Below are positions 25,545-33,533 of a DNA stretch of 64,000 bases, piece after piece (the stretch's first letter is position 1; every line of letters starts with the position of its first letter). Origin of the DNA: CAVRXT01 sp049644285 (GTDB lineage Bacteria > Acidobacteriota > Terriglobia > Acidiferrales > UBA7541). Location of the stretch: the NCBI GenBank assembly GCA_049644285.1, contig JBARRP010000310.1, forward strand, positions 1 through 64,000. Direction: 5' to 3'. Position numbers and translations under genes: made by a program. The notes below the pieces were generated by a model. It did no database searches, had not been told where the DNA came from, and worked only from the letters and a program-made list of their open reading frames with translations.

Positions 25545-25917
25545 GCGATACGCGAAGGGAATGGAAGTGAGGCGCGCGGTGCTCGGCGATCAACACGTCG
25601 ACCGCGCGCTCGAGCATCGAAATACGTTCAACGAGGAATTCCAGGATTTGATCACGCGCTACGCGTGGGGTGAAACTTGGGCGCGGCCCGGTCTACCGCG
25701 AAAAACGCGCAGCCTGGTCACGCTGGCGATGCTGGTGGCGCTGAATCGCGGAGAGGAATTCCGAATGCACGTGCGCGGGGCGGCAAATAACGGCGTCACC
25801 CGGGAAGAGATCAAAGAGTTGCTGCTGCAAGCTGCGATCTATTGCGGCGTGCCGGCGGCGAACGCAGCGTTTCATGTCGCCGAGGAAGTGCTCGGAGGCG
25901 AGGGCGCAGGCCGCTGA
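25531..25917 (+). CDS. pcaC: 4-carboxymuconolactone decarboxylase-like protein
   Basis: The 128-residue AhpD-fold protein has the PcaC pattern: GDQHVDRALEHRNTFNEEFQDLITRYAWGETWARPGL, then KTRSLVTLAMLVALNRGEEFRMHVRGA and AAIYCGVPAANAAFHVAEEVL. It decarboxylates 4-carboxymuconolactone, the step before PcaD. The genes overlap, as in fused or coupled pcaDC units. Other pca genes (pcaB, pcaGH, pcaIJ) are absent from the window, so the complete pathway is not shown. Confidence 0.85.
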   Translation: MDERERYAKGMEVRRAVLGDQHVDRALEHRNTFNEEFQDLITRYAWGETWARPGLPRKTRSLVTLAMLVALNRGEEFRMHVRGAANNGVTREEIKELLLQAAIYCGVPAANAAFHVAEEVLGGEGAGR

Positions 25918-25974
25918 GCTGCGACCGAAGTACGACGCGCAGCGTAACCTGATCGAACCTGTTGGAAGGCCGAG

Positions 25975-26490
25975 ATGATTCCCATCAGCGTGCTGCAAGA
26001 GATGTTCGAATATAACTACTGGGCGCGCGACCTCCAGCTTCGCGCCTGCGCCGGACTCACGAATGAACAATTCCTGCGCCCGCTGGGAAGCAGTTTTTCT
26101 TCACTGCGGGATACTCTCGCTCACCTGCTCGGGGCGGAGTGGGTATGGCTGGAGCGATGGCTTGGCCGCTCGCCGTCGATGCGCGAAGCAGCGAATTTCG
26201 CCGCTGAGAAGTTTCCGGCCGTCGGCCTGCTCGAAGAACGCTGGCGCACCGTTGAACGCGATGAGCGTGAGTATCTTGCCGGCTTGACCGAAGAGAAGTT
26301 GACCCAGCCTCTCGCCTACACAAACCTGAAAGGCGAGAGGTGGACCTATCCGCTGTGGCGGACTTTGTTCCATGTGATCAACCACCAGACCTACCATCGC
26401 GGCCAGATCACGACGATGCTCAGACAGCTCGGCGCTCAGCCGCCGCAGATCGATTTCCTGGTTGCACAGGACGCCGGGTTTCAGCGGTGA
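25975..26490 (+). CDS. DinB-fold putative metal-dependent protein
   Basis: The 171-residue four-helix protein begins VLQEMFEYNYWARDLQL. It has LRDTLAHLLGAEWVWLERW and LFHVINHQTYHRGQITTMLRQ, placing the His residues of the DinB/YfiT metal site. Family members include thiol transferases and damage-induced proteins, but the role here is unknown. It follows pcaC by 57 bases on the same strand. Confidence 0.85.
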   Translation: MIPISVLQEMFEYNYWARDLQLRACAGLTNEQFLRPLGSSFSSLRDTLAHLLGAEWVWLERWLGRSPSMREAANFAAEKFPAVGLLEERWRTVERDEREYLAGLTEEKLTQPLAYTNLKGERWTYPLWRTLFHVINHQTYHRGQITTMLRQLGAQPPQIDFLVAQDAGFQR

Positions 26491-26631
26491 TCGAGCGACA
26501 ATGAAGCTGACACCGATTCATCAGCCTTGCTTGTTGTCGATGGACTGAAATCTTTCCCCCATAAGACACTCTCGACATAGACTGTTGCGCCAGCGTTTAG
26601 TCGAAGGCTGGGTTACCGGAGAGGACGAGTT

Positions 26632-28209
26632 ATGTCCAGGTACGTGGGCGCGATTGATCAGGGGACGACGAGCACCCGGTTCATCGTCTTCGACAAGGCC
26701 GGAAGAATTGTCTCCGCGGCGCAGAAAGAGCATGAACAGATCTATCCGAAGCCCGGGTGGGTGGAGCACGATCCCGAGGAAATCTGGCAGCGCACGCAAG
26801 AAGTCGTCGCCGACGCCATGGAGCAAAAGGGCCTCGGTCCCAAGGATTTCGCCGCCATCGGCATTACGAATCAGCGCGAAACGACGGTTTTGTGGAATCG
26901 CAAGACGGGTAAGCCCGTTTACAACGCCGTAGTCTGGCAGGACACCCGCGTGGAGGATGCCGTCGCCCAATTCTCGCGTAACGGCGGACAAGACCGCTTC
27001 CGGAAGAAGACGGGCCTCCCGCTCGCGACGTACTTCAGCGGGCTAAAGATACGGTGGATTCTTAACAATGTGGCTGGGGTGCGGGAACAAGCCAAAGCCG
27101 GCGATGTTCTCTTTGGGAACGTCGATACATACCTCGTGTGGGGGCTGACGGGAGGCCCTAACGGCGGGATCCACATCACCGACGTGACGAACGCCAGCCG
27201 CACGCAGTTGATGAACCTTCGAACACTTACTTGGGACAAAGAAATCCTCGATGCCTTCGGAATCCCCGAGAAAATTCTGCCTGGAATCCGTTCGAGCAGT
27301 GAAGTGTACGGCAGAGCCCAGCTCGCCGCAGTCAAAGATGTGCCCATCGCCGGAATCTTGGGTGACCAACAGGCGGCCTTGGTGGGCCAGACGTGCTTCA
27401 AGCCGGGAGAGGCAAAAAACACCTATGGGACCGGCTGTTTCCTGCTCATGAATACCGGCGAAGCGCCGGTGCACTCGAGACACGGCTTGCTCACCACCGT
27501 AGCCTACAAGATCGGCGACAGGCCGGCGCAGTATGCGCTCGAAGGCAGCATCGCGATCACCGGGGCGCTGGTCCAGTGGCTTCGCGACAATCTTGGTCTG
27601 ATTGAGAGAAGCTCCGACATCGAGACGCTTGCCCGCAGCGTGGAAGACAATGGTGGCGTTCATTTCGTCCCGGCGTTTTCCGGCCTCTACGCGCCGTACT
27701 GGAAAGCGACGGCGCGCGGCGTGATTGCCGGCCTGACGCGCTATGCGAATAAAGGACATCTCGCCCGGGCCGCGCTGGAAGCGACGGCGTTTCAGACGCG
27801 CGAGGTGGTCGAGGCGATGGAGATGGATTCGAAGATCCCGCTTGACGTGCTTCGGACTGACGGCGGAATGGTCGAGAACGATCTGCTGATGCAATTCCAG
27901 GCCGACATTCTGAACCGGCCGGTGGTTCGTCCCGTGATCAAGGAGACGACCGCGCTCGGGGCCGCTTACGCGGCCGGGTTGGCAGTCGGTTTCTTCAAGG
28001 ATGTCGAAGAGTTACGCGCCAACTGGGCCGTCGATCGCACCTGGAAACCTCGCATGGAAGAGAAGGCTCGCAAAGAAGGTTATCGATTGTGGAGAAAAGC
28101 GGTAACGCGCTCATTCGATTGGGTGGACGAGGCACCAGGTCCAGCGAAAAAATCGCAATCCCGGGCCATCCATACCCGGCAACGAAAGACAAGGTCAAGG
28201 CAGAAGTGA
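26632..28209 (+). CDS. glpK: Glycerol kinase
   Basis: The 525-residue FGGY-family kinase starts YVGAIDQGTTSTRFIVFDKAG and has GITNQRETTVLWNRKTG, GILGDQQAALVGQTCF, KNTYGTGCFLLMN and APYWKATARGVIAGLTRY. These are GlpK-specific signatures for phosphorylation of glycerol to glycerol-3-phosphate. Family members usually have about 500 residues; here the last 25 (KKSQSRAIHTRQRKTRSRQ) form an extra basic tail. The tail overlaps the next gene's coding context, and its stop shares bases with the mpg GTG start. Confidence 0.93.
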   Translation: MSRYVGAIDQGTTSTRFIVFDKAGRIVSAAQKEHEQIYPKPGWVEHDPEEIWQRTQEVVADAMEQKGLGPKDFAAIGITNQRETTVLWNRKTGKPVYNAVVWQDTRVEDAVAQFSRNGGQDRFRKKTGLPLATYFSGLKIRWILNNVAGVREQAKAGDVLFGNVDTYLVWGLTGGPNGGIHITDVTNASRTQLMNLRTLTWDKEILDAFGIPEKILPGIRSSSEVYGRAQLAAVKDVPIAGILGDQQAALVGQTCFKPGEAKNTYGTGCFLLMNTGEAPVHSRHGLLTTVAYKIGDRPAQYALEGSIAITGALVQWLRDNLGLIERSSDIETLARSVEDNGGVHFVPAFSGLYAPYWKATARGVIAGLTRYANKGHLARAALEATAFQTREVVEAMEMDSKIPLDVLRTDGGMVENDLLMQFQADILNRPVVRPVIKETTALGAAYAAGLAVGFFKDVEELRANWAVDRTWKPRMEEKARKEGYRLWRKAVTRSFDWVDEAPGPAKKSQSRAIHTRQRKTRSRQK

Positions 28210-28820
28210 TTTCGAAGGCGACACGCCGGATTCGGCGTCTTCGTCGCGCCAAGTTGCCCATCACTACGATCGAACTGGCGCGTTTTCTGATCGGGAAAAC
28301 GCTGGTCCACGACGTGCGAGGCGGAAGGATGAGCGGGCGCATCGTTGAGACAGAAGCATATCCTCCCGGCGACGCAGCCGGACACGCCTTTCGCGGATTG
28401 ACGCAAAGCAATCGATCGCTATTTCCGGGGCGCGGCCGCGCGTACGTGTACTTCACGTATGGCTCCGCCTTCATGCTCAACGTCTCAAGCGAAAAGTCCG
28501 GGATCGGCGCCGGCGTTTTGCTGCGCGCACTCGAGCCGCTGGAGGGAATCCCATTGATGAAACATCGGCGCGGCGCGGTGAGATTGCGCGACCTCGCGAG
28601 AGGCCCGGGACGGCTGGCCGCTGCGATGCGCGTCGACAAACGTTTCGACGGCATCGACCTCTGCGGGGGTGGGCCGCTCTGGCTCGGCTCAGCAGTGAAG
28701 CCGACGGGAGCCATCGGCAAGAGCGCGCGGATTGGACTGACGCGCGAAGTCGAACGGCTGCGCCGGTTTTACGAGCGCGGAAACCTGTTTGTGAGCGGCC
28801 CGAAGCGGTTGAGCCCCTAG
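28206..28820 (+). CDS. mpg: 3-methyladenine DNA glycosylase (AAG/Mpg type)
   Basis: The product has 204 residues. The core runs ELARFLIGKTLVHDVRGGRMSGRIVETEAYPPGDAAGHAF, including the catalytic Glu of VETEAY, and RGRAYVYFTYGSAFMLNVSSE. GPGRLAAAMRVDKRFDG follows. It excises alkylated purines. The longer frame from 28089 lies inside glpK; the GTG at 28206 overlaps the glpK stop as GTGA and has an AAGG site, so it is the better start. Coupling to glpK is positional only. Confidence 0.9.
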   Translation: MISKATRRIRRLRRAKLPITTIELARFLIGKTLVHDVRGGRMSGRIVETEAYPPGDAAGHAFRGLTQSNRSLFPGRGRAYVYFTYGSAFMLNVSSEKSGIGAGVLLRALEPLEGIPLMKHRRGAVRLRDLARGPGRLAAAMRVDKRFDGIDLCGGGPLWLGSAVKPTGAIGKSARIGLTREVERLRRFYERGNLFVSGPKRLSP

Positions 28821-28863
28821 ATTCTCCTTGTCCCCGGGCGCCGCAGAAGCGCCACGCCGATAG

Positions 28864-28886
28864 TTGACATAGTCAAACATATATGT
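28864..28886. promoter_or_regulatory. Palindromes upstream of the MarR-GNAT gene
   Basis: TTGACATAGTCAA (28864-28876) is a perfect 5-3-5 palindrome followed at once by the palindrome ACATATATGT (28877-28886). They lie about 50 bases before the likely start and are plausible MarR sites or promoter elements. Confidence 0.5.
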
Positions 28887-28932
28887 GACAGTGGCATCGT
28901 ACTGCGGCAGGCAAGCTTCGAAGGTCACCACC

Positions 28933-29862
28933 GTGGTTGATGCCAATCTTGATCGGCGCATTGAGGACGTCAGGCGTTTCAACCGCTTTTACACCAAACA
29001 AATTGGGGTGTTGCACGAAGGCCTGCTGCAAAGCCCATTCTCGCTGACCGAGGGGCGAGTGCTTTACGAGCTCGCGCATCGGGAGAAGCCCACCGCAGCC
29101 GAACTCGGCAAGGAACTGGGATTGGATCCAGGCTACTTGAGCCGCATCCTGCGCGGCTTCGAAAAGCGAGGCTTGGTCAAGAAAGAGCGCTCCAACACGG
29201 ACGGGCGACAAAGCCTGTTGAAGCTGGCTGCGCGAGGGCAGAAGGAGTTCGCCAAGTTAAGCGCCCGCTCGAGCGATGAAGTCCACAAAATGCTGCGCGA
29301 TCTGTCTGCGGGTGAACAGCGCCGCTTGCTCGGGGCGATGCAAACCATCGAGGAGCTTCTCGACAAACAGCCGGTGGAGAAGGTCCCGTACATACTGCGT
29401 CCACACCAGCCGGGCGACATGGGCTGGGTCGTCCATCGGCACGGCGTGCTTTACGCACAAGAGTATGGCTGGGACGAGCAGTTCGAGGCGCTGGTGGCGG
29501 GCATCGTCGAAAAATTCATCCAGAACTACAACCCGAAGCGGGAGCGCTGCTGGATTGCCGAGCGGAACGGCGAGATCGCCGGCTCCGTGTTCCTGGTCAG
29601 GAAGTCCAAGGCAGTCGCCAAGCTGCGCCTGCTGTTGGTGGAGCCGGCAGCGCGGGGACTCGGCATTGGCAAGCGCTTAGTGGACGAATGCGTGCGTTTT
29701 GCCCGGCAGGCGGGATACAAGAAGGTCGCTCTTTGGACCCAGAGCGTGCTTTATGCCGCCCGGGGCATCTACAGAAAAGCCGGCTTCCGGTTGGTTCACC
29801 AGGAGAAGCACCACAGCTTCGGCCACGATTTGGTGGCGGAAACCTGGGAGCTGGACCTTTAA
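28933..29862 (+). CDS. MarR-type regulator fused to a GNAT acetyltransferase
   Basis: Residues about 1-145 form a MarR winged helix: FSLTEGRVLYELAHREKPTAAELGKELGLDPGYLSRILRGFEKRGLVKKERSNTDGR. Residues 155-309 are a GNAT fold with LRLLLVEPAARGLGIGKRLVDECVRFARQAG, the acetyl-CoA loop being RGLGIGK. The domains occur together in a family of MarR-GNAT proteins whose targets are mostly unknown. The first GTG is at 28885; the GTG at 28933 has a GAAGG site and starts directly at the helix before the wing, so it is preferred. Palindromes upstream suggest autoregulation. Confidence 0.85.
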   Translation: MVDANLDRRIEDVRRFNRFYTKQIGVLHEGLLQSPFSLTEGRVLYELAHREKPTAAELGKELGLDPGYLSRILRGFEKRGLVKKERSNTDGRQSLLKLAARGQKEFAKLSARSSDEVHKMLRDLSAGEQRRLLGAMQTIEELLDKQPVEKVPYILRPHQPGDMGWVVHRHGVLYAQEYGWDEQFEALVAGIVEKFIQNYNPKRERCWIAERNGEIAGSVFLVRKSKAVAKLRLLLVEPAARGLGIGKRLVDECVRFARQAGYKKVALWTQSVLYAARGIYRKAGFRLVHQEKHHSFGHDLVAETWELDL

Positions 29863-30034
29863 ACCTCTATAACGTGAAAGTTGAGCACGACCGACGCCCA
29901 GGCCGGTGCCGTTATTCGCACCGCTAAGTCAAGCCCCTGCATCGATCTACAAGAAATGCAGATTCCGGTTCAACTCCGACGGATTCCGCCGAAGCCCGCA
30001 TCCTACGCGTAACCTTTCCACGGCTCGGCAGTTT

Positions 30035-30613
30035 ATGTTATTGAGAACGCGAGCTGCGGAGAACCTGTTGAAGTCTCAAGCGAAGGAAGTTGACGAGCGG
30101 CTTCTGGTCGAGGCCGCGCAAAAAGACCCGCGCCGCTTCGCGGAACTCTATGAAAACAACTTCGAACGGGTGTATGCGTACATCGCCAGACGCGCGCGCA
30201 ACCACGATGAAGCCGAGGATCTGACCTCGGAGGTATTTCATCAGGCGCTCGAAAATATCGGACGCTTCGAATGGCGCGGGGTGCCATTCGCTGCGTGGCT
30301 GTTCCGGATCGCGGCGAACGCGATCGCGGATTGTTGGAAGAGTGCAGCCAGGGAAACCGGGAATCCAACGCGCGAGGGTCCCGAGGAGATCAGTCCGCTC
30401 GACTTCGAGCAAACCGAACACTGCGCCAAGCTTTTTCGCCTCGTCAACAGCCTTCCCGCCGATCAGCGCCACGTGATCGAGATGCGTTTCACAGAGGAAA
30501 AAAGCATCCGTGAAATCGCGCAGGGACTCCGGCGCACAGAGGGGGCCGTGAAGCAGCTTCAGTTCCGGGCCTTGCAGAATCTGCGGGACCGAATGGGTGG
30601 TGCCAATGCCTAA
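30035..30613 (+). CDS. ECF RNA polymerase sigma factor
   Basis: The 192-residue protein has sigma region 2 (FAELYENNFERVYAYIARRARNHDEAEDLTSEVFHQALENI), with the aromatic/charged EWRGVPFAAWLFRIAAN stretch. Region 4 is LPADQRHVIEMRFTEEKSIREIAQGLRRTEGAVKQLQFRAL. The ATG at 30035 is preferred to an upstream start at 29906 that adds non-homologous residues. Its stop overlaps the next gene by eight bases. No anti-sigma factor is seen, so the VOC partner or its N-terminal segment may serve that role (inference). Confidence 0.88.
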   Translation: MLLRTRAAENLLKSQAKEVDERLLVEAAQKDPRRFAELYENNFERVYAYIARRARNHDEAEDLTSEVFHQALENIGRFEWRGVPFAAWLFRIAANAIADCWKSAARETGNPTREGPEEISPLDFEQTEHCAKLFRLVNSLPADQRHVIEMRFTEEKSIREIAQGLRRTEGAVKQLQFRALQNLRDRMGGANA

Positions 30614-31592
30614 GCGCTCTCCCATCGAAGAACTCGACCGGGCGGTGGAAGCGATCCTCGGGCGCCGCGATTCCGACGTTCCCCGGGGAGGGCCGAGGTT
30701 CGTGGCGCTTCTGCGGGTGGCCGTTGACCTGCGCGATCTTCCCCGCCAAGATTTCAAAGCGCGTCTTAAGACTGATCTACAAAGGAGAGCATCCATGAGC
30801 ACGGCAGCCAAGAAGGCAGTCAAACCGATTCGCGAAGGGTTTCACACCATCACCCCATATCTGATCGTTCCCGGGGCAGCTCAATTGATCGAATTCATGA
30901 AGGTAGCCTTCGGCGGGACGGAAGTTGGCCGGGTAGGAAGGCCGGAGGGCGGCGCCATCATGCACGCCGAAGTGAAGATCGGCGACTCGATGATCGAGCT
31001 GGCCGATGCAACGGAGCAGATTCCGCCAAAGCCTGCCCCGATTCACCTTCAGGTGAGCGATGTGGACGCGGCTTACAAGCGTTCGCTTGAGGCGGGCGCC
31101 ACTTCGATCTACGCGCCAATGGAACACGAGTATGGCGAACGCGGTTCGGGCGTGGTGGATGCGTTCGGAAACCATTGGTACATCGCTACGCCCTTCGGTG
31201 GCAGACCGATCCATGAAGGCATGCGCAGCGTGACGCTCTCTTTGCATCCTCGAGGGGCAGCGCAGATGATCGATTTCGTGAAGGAGGCGTTCGGAGCGGA
31301 GGAGACCTCGCGGGCGACATCGCCCGACGGGACGGTTGTGCACGCCAGCGTCCGAATCGGGGATTCCATCCTGGAGATGGGCGAGGCCCATGGCCCGTAC
31401 CAGCCGATGCCGTGCGGGATTCATCTGTACGTCGAGGATACGGACGCTCTGTACGAACGGGCGCTTCGAGCGGGCGCGACTTCGCTCTCGGCGCCCGAGG
31501 ATAAACCTTACGGAGACCGGTCAGCGGGCGTGACGGACCCGTTCGGCAACCAATGGTTCATCGCCACGCACATCAGGGACGTGCAATTCTGA
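30606..31592 (+). CDS. Two-domain VOC (PhnB-like) protein with an ECF-linked N-terminal segment
   Basis: The 328-residue protein starts with a 60-residue charged segment (SPIEELDRAVEAILGRRD ... LLRVAVDLRDLPRQDFKARLKTDL). Two glyoxalase/bleomycin-resistance domains of the PhnB type then follow (TPYLIVPGAAQLIEFMKVAFGG and SLHPRGAAQMIDFVKEAFGA, each ending DPFGN or DAFGN plus WF/WYIAT). Such proteins form dimeric metal sites but their substrates are rarely known. It overlaps the sigma gene by eight bases, so co-translation is likely. The N-terminal segment has no obvious enzymatic motif and may bind the sigma factor. Confidence 0.75.
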   Translation: MPKRSPIEELDRAVEAILGRRDSDVPRGGPRFVALLRVAVDLRDLPRQDFKARLKTDLQRRASMSTAAKKAVKPIREGFHTITPYLIVPGAAQLIEFMKVAFGGTEVGRVGRPEGGAIMHAEVKIGDSMIELADATEQIPPKPAPIHLQVSDVDAAYKRSLEAGATSIYAPMEHEYGERGSGVVDAFGNHWYIATPFGGRPIHEGMRSVTLSLHPRGAAQMIDFVKEAFGAEETSRATSPDGTVVHASVRIGDSILEMGEAHGPYQPMPCGIHLYVEDTDALYERALRAGATSLSAPEDKPYGDRSAGVTDPFGNQWFIATHIRDVQF

Positions 31593-31611
31593 GCGCGTGC
31601 AAAGTTCATGA

Positions 31612-31842
31612 GCAGCACCGGTTTCGATCCAGCTCTACGTCGAAAACGTAGACGCGCTGGCCAAGCAGGCACTCGCCGCCGGAGCGAAGGTGCTGAGGCC
31701 TATCGAGGATCAGTTTTACGGCGACCGCGGCGGCAAATTGCAGGACCCCTTTGGGCACAATTGGTGGATCGCGACCCGCAAGGAAGATGTGTCACGCGAA
31801 GAGATGCAGAAGCGCGCTGCTGCCTTGTTCGGACAAAAGTGA
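31612..31842 (+). pseudogene. C-terminal fragment of a VOC/PhnB-like protein
   Basis: The frame has no start codon and an in-frame stop just upstream. It encodes VSIQLYVENVDALAKQALA, then QFYGDRGGKLQDPFGHNWWIAT, which is the last ~70 residues of a PhnB-like domain. It directly follows the intact VOC gene, so a 5' truncated duplicate is likely. Confidence 0.65.
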
Positions 31843-31917
31843 GAAACTCAGGGGCACAGGCCCCCGTCGCTTTGAAACGCGGGAGCAGAATCGTCATTCC
31901 AACGAGCGGAGATGCCT

Positions 31918-32983
31918 ATGTCAACACAGCCGAAATTCACAAAACCAAGTGAGCTGCCTCCTCGATTGATTCTGTTTCAGATGATAACCGCTCACTATGT
32001 CTCCCATGCGATTTACGTGGCCGCCACGCTTGGCATCGCCGACCTGCTCGCCAAGGAGCCGCAGCATTGCAACGAGCTTGCGAAAGCGACTGGGACGCAT
32101 GGGCCGTCGCTGAATCGCTTGATGCGGCTGCTCGTGAGCGCGGGAATTTTCGCCCAGCAGGAAAACGGACGGTTCGCGCTGACGCCGGTCGGCGAGTGTC
32201 TGCGGACCGGAGTGCCTGGTTCATCTCATGCCACAGCGCTCTTGTTCACTGGACCGCTCGTGAACCGATCCTGGGGTGATCTGCTGTACAGCGTGAAGAC
32301 CGGCGAGACCGCCTTCGAGCATGCCTTCGGGATGGGAGCGTTTCAGTATCTGTCGCAGCACCCGGAGGAGGCGGCGATGTTCAACGACGCCATGACGTCT
32401 GGCTCAACCCAGGCTGCCATCGCTATCCCTTCTGCTTATGATTTCTCGGCGCTTGGCACGATTGTCGATGTCGGCGGCGGGCACGGAATCCTGCTGGCCT
32501 CCATCTTGAAGGCAAATCCTGCGCTCCGCTGGGACTCTTTTCGAGGCGCCTCATGTGGCCGCGGGCGCAAAAAAGCGGATCGAAACCGCCGCACTCGCCG
32601 GACGCTGTGAAGTTGTCGCCGGAGACTTTTTCGAAGGAGTGCCGGGCGGCCGTGACGCCTACATCCTGAAGAGCGTGATTCACGACTGGGACGACGCGCG
32701 CAGTCTCGCGATTCTCAAAAACTGCCATCGGGTAATGGCGCCGCAAGGCAAGCTGCTTCTCGTTGAGCTGGTGCTACCCGAGCGCATTGATCAGTCTCCC
32801 ATGAGCCAGCTCATCGCCGGGAGCGACGTCAACATGCTCGTGAACCCCGGCGGCCGCGAACGCACCGATGCAGAATTCCGGTCCCTCTTTGAGGCGGCCG
32901 GATTCAGGTTGACGAGGATCCTCCCGGTGGAAGGTTCCTTAATGAGCGTGCTCGAAGGAGTGCGGGTGGAGTCGCCGTCGTGA
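31918..32983 (+). pseudogene. SAM-dependent O-methyltransferase, frameshifted
   Basis: The first frame has a dimerisation domain (HAIYVAATLGIADLLAKEP) and the SAM motif IVDVGGGHGILLASIL, then loses similarity after NPALR near 32530. The second frame supplies LFEAPHVAAGAKKRIE, GDFFEGVPGGRDAYILKSVIHDWDD and the catalytic/C-terminal region, ending at 32983. Removing one T near 32530 restores a protein of about 355 residues, the usual size of the caffeate-O-methyltransferase-like family. The ATG at 31918 has a GGAG site. It may be a recent pseudogene or an assembly error; the substrate is unknown. Confidence 0.75.
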
Positions 32984-33196
32984 CGGGTTCGTTAGTCATT
33001 CCCTCGCTCGGCTTAGCAGCCCGAGCGGCTCCATCCGTACCTCAGGACAGTTCCTTACTCTTAGATGACTTGATACGCTCCCGCCCCAACAATTGAATCC
33101 GGCTTGTTGAGCGAACCCCGTGCCGAGACTTTTGCGTCCGGCCGGGGTTTGACGGATTCCTCATCGGGATCCAGATCGTTCAAGCAGGGGGCCACT
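32984..33196 (+). other. Intergenic region, no gene found
   Basis: Nothing is supported between the methyltransferase and the composite pseudogene. Frames here lack plausible protein features. Confidence 0.4.
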
Positions 33197-33484
33197 GTGC
33201 GCCGCTTGGGAATTTCAGCGATCGCCATTCTCCTGATCAGTTTGACGGTGGGGTGTGTCGGAGCGACAAAGTCGCAGAGTCCGATACCTATGGACAGTTC
33301 CCCTCGTTCGCGCTCGGCGGTCCCGATGATGCAGGCAATAACGGCCGCTGGATCCCCAACACATCCGTGGATCAATACGGCGCGACTCTGGCGAAATGGT
33401 TCGGAGTGGCCGACGCCGATCTACCGGCCGTTCTTCCCGAACTTACCGAACTTTTCGAACCCCACCCTCGGTTTCCTCGGCTAA
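33197..33484 (+). pseudogene. Composite remnant: lipoprotein leader joined to a DUF1501 C-terminus
   Basis: From the GTG at 33197 the frame reads VRRLGISAIAILLISLTVGC, a good lipoprotein signal with lipobox LTVGC. From about 33271 another frame reads YGQFPSFALGGPDDAGN, RWIPNTSVDQYGATLAKWFG and DADLPAV, the end of a DUF1501 protein. Near 33431 it shifts to the first frame for FPNLPNFSNPTLGFLG and stops at 33484. So two unrelated gene ends are fused and the second is frameshifted. DUF1501 proteins are Tat-exported and normally about 450 residues; only the last 70 or so remain. Confidence 0.6.
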
Positions 33485-33533
33485 GACGCAGTCATCTGAA
33501 CCCATGCGGCTGCGGCCGCGCGATGGGGTGTCC

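Noticed and set aside
33061..33375. A minus-strand ORF opposite the DUF1501 remnant
   Set aside because: No protein features; the plus strand carries recognisable DUF1501 and lipobox sequence.
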